Source of the DNA: Candidatus Gastranaerophilales bacterium
Lineage (GTDB): Bacteria; Cyanobacteriota; Vampirovibrionia; Gastranaerophilales; Gastranaerophilaceae
Length of the DNA: 64,000 nt
Assembly: GCA_944323985.1 (NCBI GenBank)
Contig: CALUUP010000007.1
Coordinates: 1-64,000 of the forward strand
Direction: 5' to 3'
The stretch's first letter is position 1; the number at the start of each line of letters is the position of its first letter. A program made the translations under genes and the position numbers. Positions 53,835 through 62,545 of this stretch are shown here, in pieces. Under the pieces are notes generated by a model. It was not told the DNA's origin and did not search any database. It was given only the letters and a program-made list of their open reading frames with translations.

Positions 53835-55523
53835 TTGTTTAATACAATGAATACAATACGCCCACGCCCTTATCCGCAAAGAGGGAACGGCAATTATAAC
53901 GCAGGTAGTGACGGAGCTGATAAAGACGGACATAATGGAAACGCCCAAGACCAACAAAATCAGCGTCACCAAACAATAGCACGCGGAAGAGCTGAAGATA
54001 TACAACAACAAAATCAACCGGTTGCTCAACGCCAAGCGATTTATTCGCCTGCAAATAATGCGTATTCAAATGCTTATCCTAATAAACAAACCTATCCAGT
54101 TCATACACCGCCTCCTATAAGACACAATCCTCATCAGATAAATCCGATGCAATATCAGGCAGCTCAAGCAGGATATCAACCATTGAACCAACCTGCCCAA
54201 GCTCCGGTTTCTCAACAACCTGTTAAGGCTCAAAGAAGTAATAAAGTTAATATTGCTCAGATTTTAAAAGATTTTAGAAATACAATCAAAGCAATCGCTA
54301 CTCCTCAGGAGATTGAAGAACAAGTTAACCATTATTTAAAAATTGTTGAAGAACAAGTTAGAGCTCCTCAACCACAAGTTAATTTGATTCAAAGCAATTT
54401 AAAAATAGCAGCATCTTTGTTAGATAAATACATTTCAGAAACTTTAAACAAAGATTCAAAAGTTGTTCAAAACTGGTTAGATGCATTATTTTTACAAAAA
54501 ATAAATTATAGCTATGACGAAGCAGAAGTAAATCCTAACTTTTTAGTAAAATTTCCTGAGCAAGAAGATAAAAAACAACAACCTGTTGAAAATCAAGAAA
54601 TACAACAAAAAGAAGCTGAACAAGAAAATTTAGCAAAAGAAAACATTGATTCGGTTGAAAATCATGAAGTTATAGAAATTGAACCTGAAGAATTAAGCTT
54701 GGAAGAAGAATTTTCTCAAGCAAAGCAAGTAATTTCTAAAAAACCAAATATTACTATAATTCCACAGGATACAAAATTAAAATCATTATTTGTAGAAGCT
54801 AAAAAACAAGCTTTCTCTAACAATCCTCAAAAAGCAATGCAAATATTTAAAGAAGCATTCTTAAGAGCAGAAGCGTTAAATGATAATGAAACTCAATCAA
54901 GAATTTGTCTTGAAATCGGAAAAATTTATGATGACAACGATCATTTTGTTCAAGCATTAAACAGTTATAACAAGTCCTTACAATATACGACCGATGTAAA
55001 TGTAAAATCAAGAGCACATTTTTCTATGGCTCAAATTTATGATGATGTAAATGAAGTAGAACCTGCTTTAAATCATTATTTGACATCAATTTCTTATGCG
55101 GGAAAATCAGATGATTTAATAGGTCAATCAGATTCTTTAACCAAAATGGCAAATATATTCACTGATAAATATGATGATAATGCTTTTGATTACTATGATG
55201 TTGCCAGAAAATTAATCGAACAAACAACTGATAACACAATGAAAGGTTATGTACTTTCAAATACCGCTGATGCTTGTGTTCAATTTAAAAAAGGCGATAA
55301 AGCTTTAAAATATTATGCGGAAGCGGTTAAAAACTATGAAAAAACAAATTCAGTAGAAGAAATTGCTCAAAATTACAAATCTGCAGCTCAATTAATGATA
55401 GAATTCAATAGTCCAAATAAAGCTAAATCTTTATTAAAAAAAGCTTTAGTAAATGCAGTAAAAACAAAAAATGAAGATTTGATTGCTGAAATTAATATGA
55501 TGCTTGCATCTGTCGAAGCTTAA
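53835..55523 (+). CDS. TPR protein with Gln/Asn-rich N-terminus
   Basis: 562 residues if translation begins at TTG 53835, nine bases after GGAAGGA; an ATG at 53847 is the alternative. The first 130 residues are disordered: Gln, Asn, Pro and His rich. A helical domain (about 135-215) and an acidic Gln/Glu linker follow. Then four to five TPR-like repeats from residue 315, for example FVQALNSYNKSLQYT and KALKYYAEAVKNYEK. No signal peptide. Probably a cytoplasmic scaffold; partner unknown. Confidence 0.8.
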   Translation: MFNTMNTIRPRPYPQRGNGNYNAGSDGADKDGHNGNAQDQQNQRHQTIARGRAEDIQQQNQPVAQRQAIYSPANNAYSNAYPNKQTYPVHTPPPIRHNPHQINPMQYQAAQAGYQPLNQPAQAPVSQQPVKAQRSNKVNIAQILKDFRNTIKAIATPQEIEEQVNHYLKIVEEQVRAPQPQVNLIQSNLKIAASLLDKYISETLNKDSKVVQNWLDALFLQKINYSYDEAEVNPNFLVKFPEQEDKKQQPVENQEIQQKEAEQENLAKENIDSVENHEVIEIEPEELSLEEEFSQAKQVISKKPNITIIPQDTKLKSLFVEAKKQAFSNNPQKAMQIFKEAFLRAEALNDNETQSRICLEIGKIYDDNDHFVQALNSYNKSLQYTTDVNVKSRAHFSMAQIYDDVNEVEPALNHYLTSISYAGKSDDLIGQSDSLTKMANIFTDKYDDNAFDYYDVARKLIEQTTDNTMKGYVLSNTADACVQFKKGDKALKYYAEAVKNYEKTNSVEEIAQNYKSAAQLMIEFNSPNKAKSLLKKALVNAVKTKNEDLIAEINMMLASVEA

Positions 55524-55602
55524 ATTTTTAATCTATGTAAACGTAAGGAAATGACTATTTTGAGTTTCTGGTGCAAAAATTACACCATTACAATCAATAA
55601 AA

Positions 55603-56271
55603 TCATTTATCATAATTCACTTGAAGCCTTTCACCTGCTTTAATTTCTTTTATCATACCTCGTCTTATAGAACCATAAATATATGTAAATCTATTTTTAT
55701 AAGTACTTTCACCTATTTTTTTCACTAACCTATCATTTAAAGGATGAACATACACTTTACAATTTTCTTCAAAAGCAGAACAATATTCAGCACCATTACT
55801 AGAAAATTCCAACATCAAATCATCATCAACCAGCATTGTTCCATCTGAATTTATTTTTTTAGGTTGTAAAATATCAGAATATGCCATTGCAAATTCTTCA
55901 TTTGTGGAACAAGGTACTTTTACGCCATTTTGCATCGTTTCATAACTATATTTTTCAATTTTATACATACAATCACTAGCCTTATTAAGCCAAACCTGAT
56001 CTTTTTTAGAAGGTAATAATAAGTTAAATGAAAAATAAAATACAATTATTGTAACTAATATAAATATTGGCATATAAATCGTTACAAATCTACTACCACT
56101 ATTAACAAATTGACTCCTTAACGGATACTTTGAAGAATCTATAAAATCAAAATTATTAGTCTTTTTCTGTAAAAAGATTACAACAATTACAAGTAATACC
56201 AATGGTATTAAATTTACAAATATACTCATCACAAATCTAAAAACCTCCAGTTTATAATTAAATAATAACAT
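55603..56271 (-). CDS. Two-helix membrane protein of unknown function
   Basis: 222 residues from the ATG at 56271 (AGG eight bases upstream; GTG 56232 or ATG 56229, after GGAGG, are alternatives). Membrane helices lie near residues 17-37 and 63-87. After that comes a periplasmic-looking domain with three or four Cys (ASDCMYK, VPCSTNEEF, EYCSAFEENC) that may form disulfides. Family unknown. Divergent from metG. Confidence 0.6.
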   Translation of the reverse strand: MLLFNYKLEVFRFVMSIFVNLIPLVLLVIVVIFLQKKTNNFDFIDSSKYPLRSQFVNSGSRFVTIYMPIFILVTIIVFYFSFNLLLPSKKDQVWLNKASDCMYKIEKYSYETMQNGVKVPCSTNEEFAMAYSDILQPKKINSDGTMLVDDDLMLEFSSNGAEYCSAFEENCKVYVHPLNDRLVKKIGESTYKNRFTYIYGSIRRGMIKEIKAGERLQVNYDK

Positions 56272-56344
56272 AATAATCACCTGATTTTAATTTTTTCATG
56301 CTATAATCGACTTAAAATAGTAAATTAGCAGAGGGAAATATATT

Positions 56345-57907
56345 ATGGAAAGATTTTATACAACAACCGCAATTGATTATGTAAACGGAGCTCCACATAT
56401 TGGACATGCTTATGAAAAAATTCTTACAGATGTTATTTATAGACATTTTACACAAAGATGTGAGAATACTTATTTTCTAACAGGTACTGATGAGCACGGT
56501 ATAAAAATCCAAAAGACTTCTGCTCAAAATGGAATGACTCCAAAAGAGTTATGCGATATGAATGCTAATAAATTCAAAGAAGCTTGGAAAGCTTTAGATG
56601 TTGATTATTCACAATTTATTAGAACAACAGACGAACAACATGAAAAAATTGTTCAAAAAATATTCAAAAAATTAGTAGATAAAGGTGATATCTATAAAAA
56701 TTCTTATACAGGTCTATACTGTTCAGGATGTGAAGCATTTTTAAGTGAAAAAGATTTAACAGAAGACGGGCTTTGTCCTGATCACTTAAAAAAACCGGAA
56801 GTTGTTAGTGAAGAAAATTATTTCTTCAAATTAACTAAATACAAAGATGCGATCATCAAACATATTAAAACGAATCCTGATTTTATAGTTCCATCTTTTA
56901 GAGCAAATGAAGTTTTAAATCAGTTAGAAAATATTGAAGATATTTCAGTTTCCCGTGCAAAATCAAATGTATCTTGGGGAATTCCTGTTCTAGGAGATGA
57001 TGATCAAGTAATTTATGTTTGGATTGATGCTTTATCTAACTATATTACAGCATTAGGTTATAACCCTGATGGAGAAAGCGATGAAAAATTTAAAAATTTC
57101 TGGCCTGCTGATGTTCAGGTAATCGGAAAAGATATTTTAAAATTCCATAGTATTTATTGGATAGCGATACTTATGGCATTAGATTTACCATTACCAAAAC
57201 ATATTTTAGCTCATGGCTGGATTACAATTGATCAAACAAAGATGTCAAAATCATTAGGAAATGTTATTTCTCCAACAGGAGTTTTAGAAGCATTTAATTT
57301 AGAGATTCCTGATCCTTTAAGATACTACATGGCAACTGCTGCACCTTGCGGTAAGGATGGTAATTATTCTGATGAAGATTTTAAAGAAAAAGTAAACGCT
57401 CACTTAGCAAACTCAATGGGCAACCTTTTAAATAGAACTCTATCAATGTTAGTAAAATATTTTGATGGTGATATTAAGCCTGAATTTCTAGGTAAAAATG
57501 AATTAAAAGAAAAAGCTTTAGAAACGATAAAAGCTGTAAAACATCATTTTGATTATTATGAAATTCAAGAAGCAGCATTAAAAATTATGGAGTTAGTAGA
57601 TTTTGTTAACAAATATGTTACAGATAACGCTCCTTGGACTCTTGCAAAAGAAGGACAAATGGAAAAATGCGGAATTGTTTTAACAAATGTTTTACAAGTT
57701 ATGACAGCTATTGCATCTTTAATTTACCCCTATTGTCCGAATATTGCAAAATCAATGTCAGAACAGCTTGGATATGATTTGAGTACAAAATTAGATGATA
57801 TCACTTGTGAAGTATTACAAGCAGGACACTTAATTGACAAAGAAAATATTACTCCTGTATTTTTGAGAGTCGATAGCGAACTTGCTGATAAAAAAGGAAA
57901 TAAATAA
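56345..57907 (+). CDS. metG: Methionyl-tRNA synthetase
   Basis: 520 residues, class I synthetase. HIGH motif as PHIGHAYE (residues 17-24), CSGCEAF in the connective peptide with a later single Cys (so a reduced zinc knuckle, CxxC...C), QVIGKDILKFHSIYW and KMSKSLGNV. Anticodon-binding domain follows. No C-terminal tRNA-binding (Arc1p-like) domain, so a short form. AGAGGG precedes the ATG; TATAAT is about 45 bases upstream. Confidence 0.96.
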   Translation: MERFYTTTAIDYVNGAPHIGHAYEKILTDVIYRHFTQRCENTYFLTGTDEHGIKIQKTSAQNGMTPKELCDMNANKFKEAWKALDVDYSQFIRTTDEQHEKIVQKIFKKLVDKGDIYKNSYTGLYCSGCEAFLSEKDLTEDGLCPDHLKKPEVVSEENYFFKLTKYKDAIIKHIKTNPDFIVPSFRANEVLNQLENIEDISVSRAKSNVSWGIPVLGDDDQVIYVWIDALSNYITALGYNPDGESDEKFKNFWPADVQVIGKDILKFHSIYWIAILMALDLPLPKHILAHGWITIDQTKMSKSLGNVISPTGVLEAFNLEIPDPLRYYMATAAPCGKDGNYSDEDFKEKVNAHLANSMGNLLNRTLSMLVKYFDGDIKPEFLGKNELKEKALETIKAVKHHFDYYEIQEAALKIMELVDFVNKYVTDNAPWTLAKEGQMEKCGIVLTNVLQVMTAIASLIYPYCPNIAKSMSEQLGYDLSTKLDDITCEVLQAGHLIDKENITPVFLRVDSELADKKGNK

Positions 57908-57919
57908 TAACATTATAAA

Positions 57920-57949
57920 ATAAGAGAGGTAATTGCTTGCCTCTCTTAT
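57920..57949. terminator. Hairpin after metG, probable terminator
   Basis: ATAAGAGAGG / CCTCTCTTAT, 10-bp perfect stem with a 10-base loop. No clear T-run follows on the plus strand, so it may only weaken read-through or protect the 3' end. Confidence 0.5.
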
Positions 57950-57991
57950 AAAAATTTGATACTATTAAATAGTATTAGTGGTAGGTATTTT

Positions 57992-59092
57992 GTGCAAATT
58001 TTTCCAATAAATTTTAAAATAAATCAACCAATAAATTATAGAGAAAATATAATGACACCAAGAACTAATTTTCAGAGGTTAGATATGATAAGCAAACCTG
58101 ATGAGATTTCGTTTAGAGCAAATACTTCAAATGGAAATATTTTAAAAAAATTAAAAGAAATTACTTGCCCATATACAGGTATAAAAATGTTATCAGGTTC
58201 AACTGTTACGGCTTTAGAAAAAAGAATTGAGGGTTTTAAATCTACTGAAAGAATACTAAAAATGCTTTCTAAATATACTGATTATATGCAAATAACAGAA
58301 AAAAAAATGTATAATATTTTTTCAAAATATGCAGAAGAAAGTCCAAATAAAAAATTAACAGATTGTCTTCAAGAATTATATAATGAAAGTTTAGCAAAAT
58401 TAAAACTGGAAGAATTTGAAGTTTTAGATAATGTCGATGATATTTCAAAAGAATTATCACCTGAAACAGCTTTACAAGTAAGAGCAAAAACAACTCGTTG
58501 TCGAGAAGTTATATTAGCTAACAATAAAGAAGATACATTTAAGCGTAGGATATTTTTAGATTCTTTAAACGAAATAAAACCAAAAAATGACAATGAAAAA
58601 ACGATATTAGAAAAAATGAAAGATCAAGCTCTATATCTTCCAACTTCAAGCAGTAGTAAAAACGCTTTCATTGTAAAATACGCTTCTAGAGGAGAAAAAG
58701 AAATCGCAAAAAGGATTTTAAGAGCATCCGCAGGAACAATTGAACATATAAAACCTGATTCCAAAGGAGGAGAAAATGATATTGGAAACTTTATATTAGT
58801 ATCATCTCTAGCAAACAGTAACCGTGAAAATATGCCATTAGAAAAATATATAAAAAGACATCCAAATATTCCTCAATATTGTCAACAATATGTTGAAGAA
58901 ATAATGCAAGAGATTTATAAAGGTCATTTGAAAGGTAACGAAACTTACCCATACAAAATAAAAGAAAGATTAGCAAAAGAATCTAATAATAAGATACAGT
59001 TAGATTTATCAAACTATAGATACACTTATTCTGAAGCTATTGAAAAAGAAAGTAATTATTATAAGAATTTAAAAACAAAACGTAAAAAATAA
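57992..59092 (+). CDS. HNH-endonuclease-like protein with FKG/FRA-type leader
   Basis: 366 residues if GTG 57992 is the start, preferred because the N-terminus then reads VQIFPINFKINQ, like the local leader; ATG 58052 is the alternative. ISFRAN follows. A Cys (ITCPYTGIKM) precedes a long helical insert. An HNH-like block sits at about residues 245-280: TIEHIKPDSKGGENDIGNF and LANSNREN. The His-Asn-Asn spacing fits HNH nucleases, but the usual Cys pairs are not all present. DNA or RNA target unknown. Confidence 0.6.
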   Translation: MQIFPINFKINQPINYRENIMTPRTNFQRLDMISKPDEISFRANTSNGNILKKLKEITCPYTGIKMLSGSTVTALEKRIEGFKSTERILKMLSKYTDYMQITEKKMYNIFSKYAEESPNKKLTDCLQELYNESLAKLKLEEFEVLDNVDDISKELSPETALQVRAKTTRCREVILANNKEDTFKRRIFLDSLNEIKPKNDNEKTILEKMKDQALYLPTSSSSKNAFIVKYASRGEKEIAKRILRASAGTIEHIKPDSKGGENDIGNFILVSSLANSNRENMPLEKYIKRHPNIPQYCQQYVEEIMQEIYKGHLKGNETYPYKIKERLAKESNNKIQLDLSNYRYTYSEAIEKESNYYKNLKTKRKK

Positions 59093-59170
59093 AAATTTAC
59101 AAATCGTTATAAAATGGCAATTTTTAATGATAAAAATTTTTTATTTAATATATAGATATAGGAAATAAAA

Positions 59171-59470
59171 ATGGAAAGTTGCCGAGTATTCACATATTCA
59201 CCGAATAACAGATACGCAAAAGATTATTATAATGCGTGTAAGAATTTTGATAATATTAGGAATAAAATCATAGATTATGAACACTCTACTTCTGATAGAG
59301 AGAGCATAAAATATGAAAAAATGATAGAAGAATTCCGTTATTGGGATGCAAAGGTTCCTGAAACATCAAATATTGCAGGTCAAGAGGAGTGGCGTCTTAA
59401 AGCTGAACAAGAAAACAATAAGGATAAAAACAATTCATTAGAAAACCATAAACTTGATTTCTACGCTTAA
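59171..59470 (+). CDS. Unknown small protein
   Basis: 99 residues, hydrophilic and helical: ESCRVFTYSPNNRYAKDYY, then a heavily charged end rich in Asn, Lys and Glu. GGAAAT upstream is a weak ribosome site. No recognised domain. Its stop overlaps the end of the convergent 73-residue gene by four bases. Confidence 0.5.
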   Translation: MESCRVFTYSPNNRYAKDYYNACKNFDNIRNKIIDYEHSTSDRESIKYEKMIEEFRYWDAKVPETSNIAGQEEWRLKAEQENNKDKNNSLENHKLDFYA

Positions 59471-59688
59471 TTTAATTTTGTTTTAAATATTTCTAAATTT
59501 AAAATCTCAAGTTTATCTTGTAATTCTTTATGATTGTTGATTACTGTACTTAACACATCTAATAAATCATATACTTCATCAATATGTTCTGAAAAATATA
59601 AACAATATCCATTTATAATTTCCAGTAAAGATTTATTTTTGGATAATAAAATTTCAATTTGTTCTAAATTAGATTCAATATTTTGCAT
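59467..59688 (-). CDS. Small helical GYC-motif protein of the divergent module, copy C
   Basis: 73 residues from the ATG at 59688 (AGAGGA upstream). Motif LLEIINGYCLYF and helix YDLLDVLSTVINNHKELQ align with copy B at 47814. Divergent from the tiny RHH gene at 59808. The gap between them has TGATATCA (59719-59726) and a second TTGATGTCAA half-copy nearby, which may be the operator. Confidence 0.65.
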   Translation of the reverse strand: MQNIESNLEQIEILLSKNKSLLEIINGYCLYFSEHIDEVYDLLDVLSTVINNHKELQDKLEILNLEIFKTKLN

Positions 59689-59807
59689 CTTAATCCTCTC
59701 TTTTTTAAGAGTATAGTCTGATATCATTTTGATGTCAATATGCACGCTTGATTATTTTTATTTATAACTATAAGATTTATTAAATAGGTAATTTAAGGGA
59801 GTCTTAA

Positions 59808-59954
59808 ATGTCAATTAATGAAAAAAATCAAAAAGTTTTTACTTTAAGAATTGATAATAATCTTTTTGAAAGAATAAAAAAAGACGCAGAAAAAAATAAA
59901 CGTACCATTACTAAACATATAGAATATGTTTTGGAAAAAAGTCTTGAACAATAA
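59808..59954 (+). CDS. Tiny ribbon-helix-helix-like DNA-binding protein, copy C
   Basis: 48 residues: MSINEKNQKVFTLRIDNNLF, then ERIKKDAEKNKRTITKHIEY and a short tail. Beta strand VFTLRID followed by two helices is the RHH pattern, clearer than in copy B. AAGGGAG lies six to seven bases before the ATG. It pairs with the divergent 73-residue gene. Confidence 0.72.
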   Translation: MSINEKNQKVFTLRIDNNLFERIKKDAEKNKRTITKHIEYVLEKSLEQ

Positions 59955-59958
59955 TCAC

Positions 59959-60546
59959 CTAAATTACAATTTCACCCTGTCTAAAAATAATGATTTCATC
60001 ATTTTTAAATCCGGCAACAGTAGAGGCTTTACCCTTAGCTAAATAACCAAAATCAGGGATTACTAAATCAACTTTGTCTCCAATATAATTCATTGCTTCA
60101 TCATAAGTTAATGCAGCCGGTTCTCCTGATAAGTTTGCACTAGTAGTTGCAAGAATATGCCCATCAATATTCTCACAAATTTTTTGAAAAACTTTGTTAT
60201 CAGGAATTCTAACCCCAACAGTATTCATATTAGATGTAATATAATCAGGAGTTTTATCGGATTTTTCTAAAACAAGAGTTAAAGCACCTGGAAAAAACTT
60301 TTTTATTAATTTTTGAGCTTCTTTAGGAATAGGTTGTTTTAAATAATCAAAAAGATTATAAAACTCATTACTCATTAAAATTAAAGGCTTTTTTCCATCC
60401 CTATGTTTTATATCATAAATTTTTTTCACAGCTTTTTCATTATTGGGTAAACATCCAAGTCCCCAAACAGTATCTGTTACATAGGCGATAACTCCGCCAT
60501 TCTTTAAAATTTCATTTATATTATTTTTACTAAAAAATTTTTCCAT
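59959..60546 (-). CDS. tsaC: Threonylcarbamoyl-AMP synthase-like protein (Sua5/YciO/YrdC, TsaC)
   Basis: 195 residues, single YrdC domain. Motifs: GGVIAYVTDTVWGLGCLP (usually P-T-x-T-x-Y-G-L), KHRDGKKPLILM, FFPGALTLVLEK, VGVRIPDN and ATTSANLSGEPA. Makes the threonylcarbamoyl group for the t6A base in tRNA from ATP, bicarbonate and Thr. Length fits TsaC without the Sua5 extra domain. It could be the YciO branch; the name is tentative. Confidence 0.85.
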   Translation of the reverse strand: MEKFFSKNNINEILKNGGVIAYVTDTVWGLGCLPNNEKAVKKIYDIKHRDGKKPLILMSNEFYNLFDYLKQPIPKEAQKLIKKFFPGALTLVLEKSDKTPDYITSNMNTVGVRIPDNKVFQKICENIDGHILATTSANLSGEPAALTYDEAMNYIGDKVDLVIPDFGYLAKGKASTVAGFKNDEIIIFRQGEIVI

Positions 60547-60661
60547 AAACGATCCAGTTTTTATATTATATTAGCAAAAAATTTTTTTAGTAGCTATATT
60601 AATTTATTATTGACAGAAATCTTTTTGTAAGTACCCTTTAGTTATTGATTAGGTTATATAA

Positions 60662-61312
60662 ATGGAAGTCACAAATAATTTCAATATAAGTAAAAATTCA
60701 ACTATATTACATAAAAATATAATAAATAATAATAGAAAAAATTCTCCAAGTTTAAAAGAACATATTGGAGTTGCAGCTGGTTCTATGATAGGAACATTAC
60801 TACCGATATTATTAATGAAAAAACAACAAAATGTTAGATTAAGAGATTTAAAATATCCTCCTGATAAAATGATCCTATTAAGTGCAGGAAGTATTGCAGG
60901 CGGTATAATAGGAGGTGTTGTTGCAGATAAAACAACAGATGCAAGAGCAAAAGTTTGTGAAGGTGTTTTTCAATTTTTTAATGTATTATTTCCAACATTA
61001 TTAATAGAACCAATTTTAACAATTTGCAAAATGGTAAAACCATTAAATAATAATATTGTAAAAATAGGATTATTAATGAGTGGTATAGTTGGAGGTATGC
61101 ATTTGGGGGCTAAGGTTTCAAATATAGTTACTAGAGAAAATGAAGAAGAGAAAAAACGAAAAGTTGGAGCAATAGATTTTTTAGCAAATATAGATGTAAT
61201 TTCAGGAGCTTTAGTTGCATCAAAAGTACCTTTTGTAAATAAAATTCCAATAGAGAAATTAATGCCGTTGATATATACTTTTACAGGATATCAATCTGGA
61301 AAGATTAAATAA
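60662..61312 (+). CDS. Membrane protein of unknown function
   Basis: 216 residues. Asn-rich N-terminus (NFNISKNSTILHKNIINNN) is followed by about four hydrophobic segments: residues 35-55, 78-100, 105-125 and 138-160. Gly-rich helices such as GSIAGGIIGGVVADKTTD resemble Gly-zipper packing. No family recognised. It lacks F-K-G but has the Asn-rich start common to the FKG-leader proteins. A TTGACA lies 50 bases upstream with a weak TACCCT. Confidence 0.55.
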   Translation: MEVTNNFNISKNSTILHKNIINNNRKNSPSLKEHIGVAAGSMIGTLLPILLMKKQQNVRLRDLKYPPDKMILLSAGSIAGGIIGGVVADKTTDARAKVCEGVFQFFNVLFPTLLIEPILTICKMVKPLNNNIVKIGLLMSGIVGGMHLGAKVSNIVTRENEEEKKRKVGAIDFLANIDVISGALVASKVPFVNKIPIEKLMPLIYTFTGYQSGKIK

Positions 61313-61361
61313 TTTAATAGTTTATGTTATATTATAAAATGTAAATAAAAAGGAGAATTTT

Positions 61362-61607
61362 ATGGTTCAACAATTTAATACACCACAAAAAACAAGGCAA
61401 GCAGTAATTTTATTTTTAAAAGGTTCTGCGACACCTGTTGTAATGTATTTTGAAAATCCTCAAGCAATTTATGCTGAGTTAAAACAATTAATGAAAAGTC
61501 CAACTCCTGTTTTAGTAGAAAAAGAACCAATCGGACCTATTAAAAAATTATGTTTTGTGTCTACTCAAATAGCAGGTTTAGTATTACAGGAAGAACCATA
61601 TGCATAA
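61362..61607 (+). CDS. Small conserved-looking protein upstream of yceD
   Basis: 81 residues: TRQAVILFLKGSATPVVMYF, then ENPQAIYAELKQLM and a strand-rich end. A compact alpha/beta protein without motifs I know. AAAGGAG precedes the ATG. Overlaps the DUF177 gene by eight bases, so it belongs to the yceD-rpmF-plsX-fabH operon as its first gene. Confidence 0.65.
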   Translation: MVQQFNTPQKTRQAVILFLKGSATPVVMYFENPQAIYAELKQLMKSPTPVLVEKEPIGPIKKLCFVSTQIAGLVLQEEPYA

Positions 61608-62103
61608 AAATGACAACACTTCCAAAATAGTATTAATAGAAGATATTGAAAAAAATAAAGATAAAACACTTCATTATGAATTTAATGGAGATATTACTGA
61701 GTTGGAAGGTTGCGAGATTATAGCAAATTTAGATTTAAAATCGTTGGGTGAATATATAGAAGTAAAAGGCAATGTTAAGGGTAAAATTCAACTTGAATGT
61801 GACAGATGTCTAAATAAATTTGATTATGAATTAAATTTTGAAATAGATGAAATGTATGCAAAGAATTCACTTTATGAAGAATATGGCCAAGAGGTGGAAC
61901 TCAAGTCAGGACAGTTTATTACGGATTTGAACGGAGAAAAAGAAATAGATATTTATGACTTATTGTATCAATCTGTAATATTGCAGTTACCAAATAAAAA
62001 AGTTTGTGGTATAAATTGTAATGAGGGATTATTTGTGTCAGAAGACGAGATGAATATCCCGGATGAGCGAATGAAAATATTCAAGAATATAAAAATAGAA
62101 TAA
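61600..62103 (+). CDS. YceD / DUF177 family protein
   Basis: 167 residues. The DUF177 mark is the CDRCL motif in the middle (QLECDRCLNKFDYEL) and a late LPNKKVCGINCNEG, Cys residues that probably bind metal. The family sits almost always upstream of rpmF and plsX and has been linked to 23S rRNA maturation. Same position here. Overlaps the gene before it. Confidence 0.88.
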   Translation: MHKNDNTSKIVLIEDIEKNKDKTLHYEFNGDITELEGCEIIANLDLKSLGEYIEVKGNVKGKIQLECDRCLNKFDYELNFEIDEMYAKNSLYEEYGQEVELKSGQFITDLNGEKEIDIYDLLYQSVILQLPNKKVCGINCNEGLFVSEDEMNIPDERMKIFKNIKIE

Positions 62104-62193
62104 CCCGATAATATAAGTAGTACTCAACTAAAAAGCTGTAACAATAATAATTAATTGGAATAGCAAACAAAATTAGAAAGGAAGATATAAGAA

Positions 62194-62532
62194 ATGGCAG
62201 TACCAAAGAAAAGAACAGGGCATAGTGCTCAAGGAAAAAGAAGATCAAATTGGAAGGCAACAAAGCCTGAATTAACAACTTGTCCAAATTGCGGACAAAA
62301 AGTATTAACTCACACAGTATGTACAGCTTGTGGAACATACAAAGGTAAAGTAGTTTCAAAAAAAGCTGAAGGCTATGTAGAAGAAGTTAAAGAAGAAAAA
62401 AAAGCTAAGAAATCAACTAAAAAATCAGAAGCAGCAGTAGCAGAAGAAGTAAAGGTTGAAGAAGCTAAAGCTGAAGAAGTAGTAGAAGAAGTAAAAGAAG
62501 AAGCTTCAGCTGAAGAAAAAACTGAAGAATAG
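62194..62532 (+). CDS. rpmF: Ribosomal protein L32 with acidic C-terminal extension
   Basis: 112 residues. The first ~57 are a normal L32: MAVPKKRTGHSAQGKRRSN, then the zinc site CPNCGQK and CTACGTY. About 55 extra residues, nearly all Lys, Glu, Ala and Val (KKAKKSTKKSEAAVAEEVKV as a sample), follow. The tail should be extended and charged, leaving the ribosome surface. GAAAGGAAG precedes the ATG. Between yceD and plsX. Confidence 0.93.
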   Translation: MAVPKKRTGHSAQGKRRSNWKATKPELTTCPNCGQKVLTHTVCTACGTYKGKVVSKKAEGYVEEVKEEKKAKKSTKKSEAAVAEEVKVEEAKAEEVVEEVKEEASAEEKTEE

Positions 62533-62545
62533 AGGGATGAATTAG

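Noticed and set aside
55533-55613. A 26-residue minus-strand frame just after the membrane-protein gene (starts MINDFIDCNG)
   Set aside because: The overlap ATGATAAATGA is suggestive, but there is no clear ribosome site and it is too short to judge; could be a frameshifted C-terminus.
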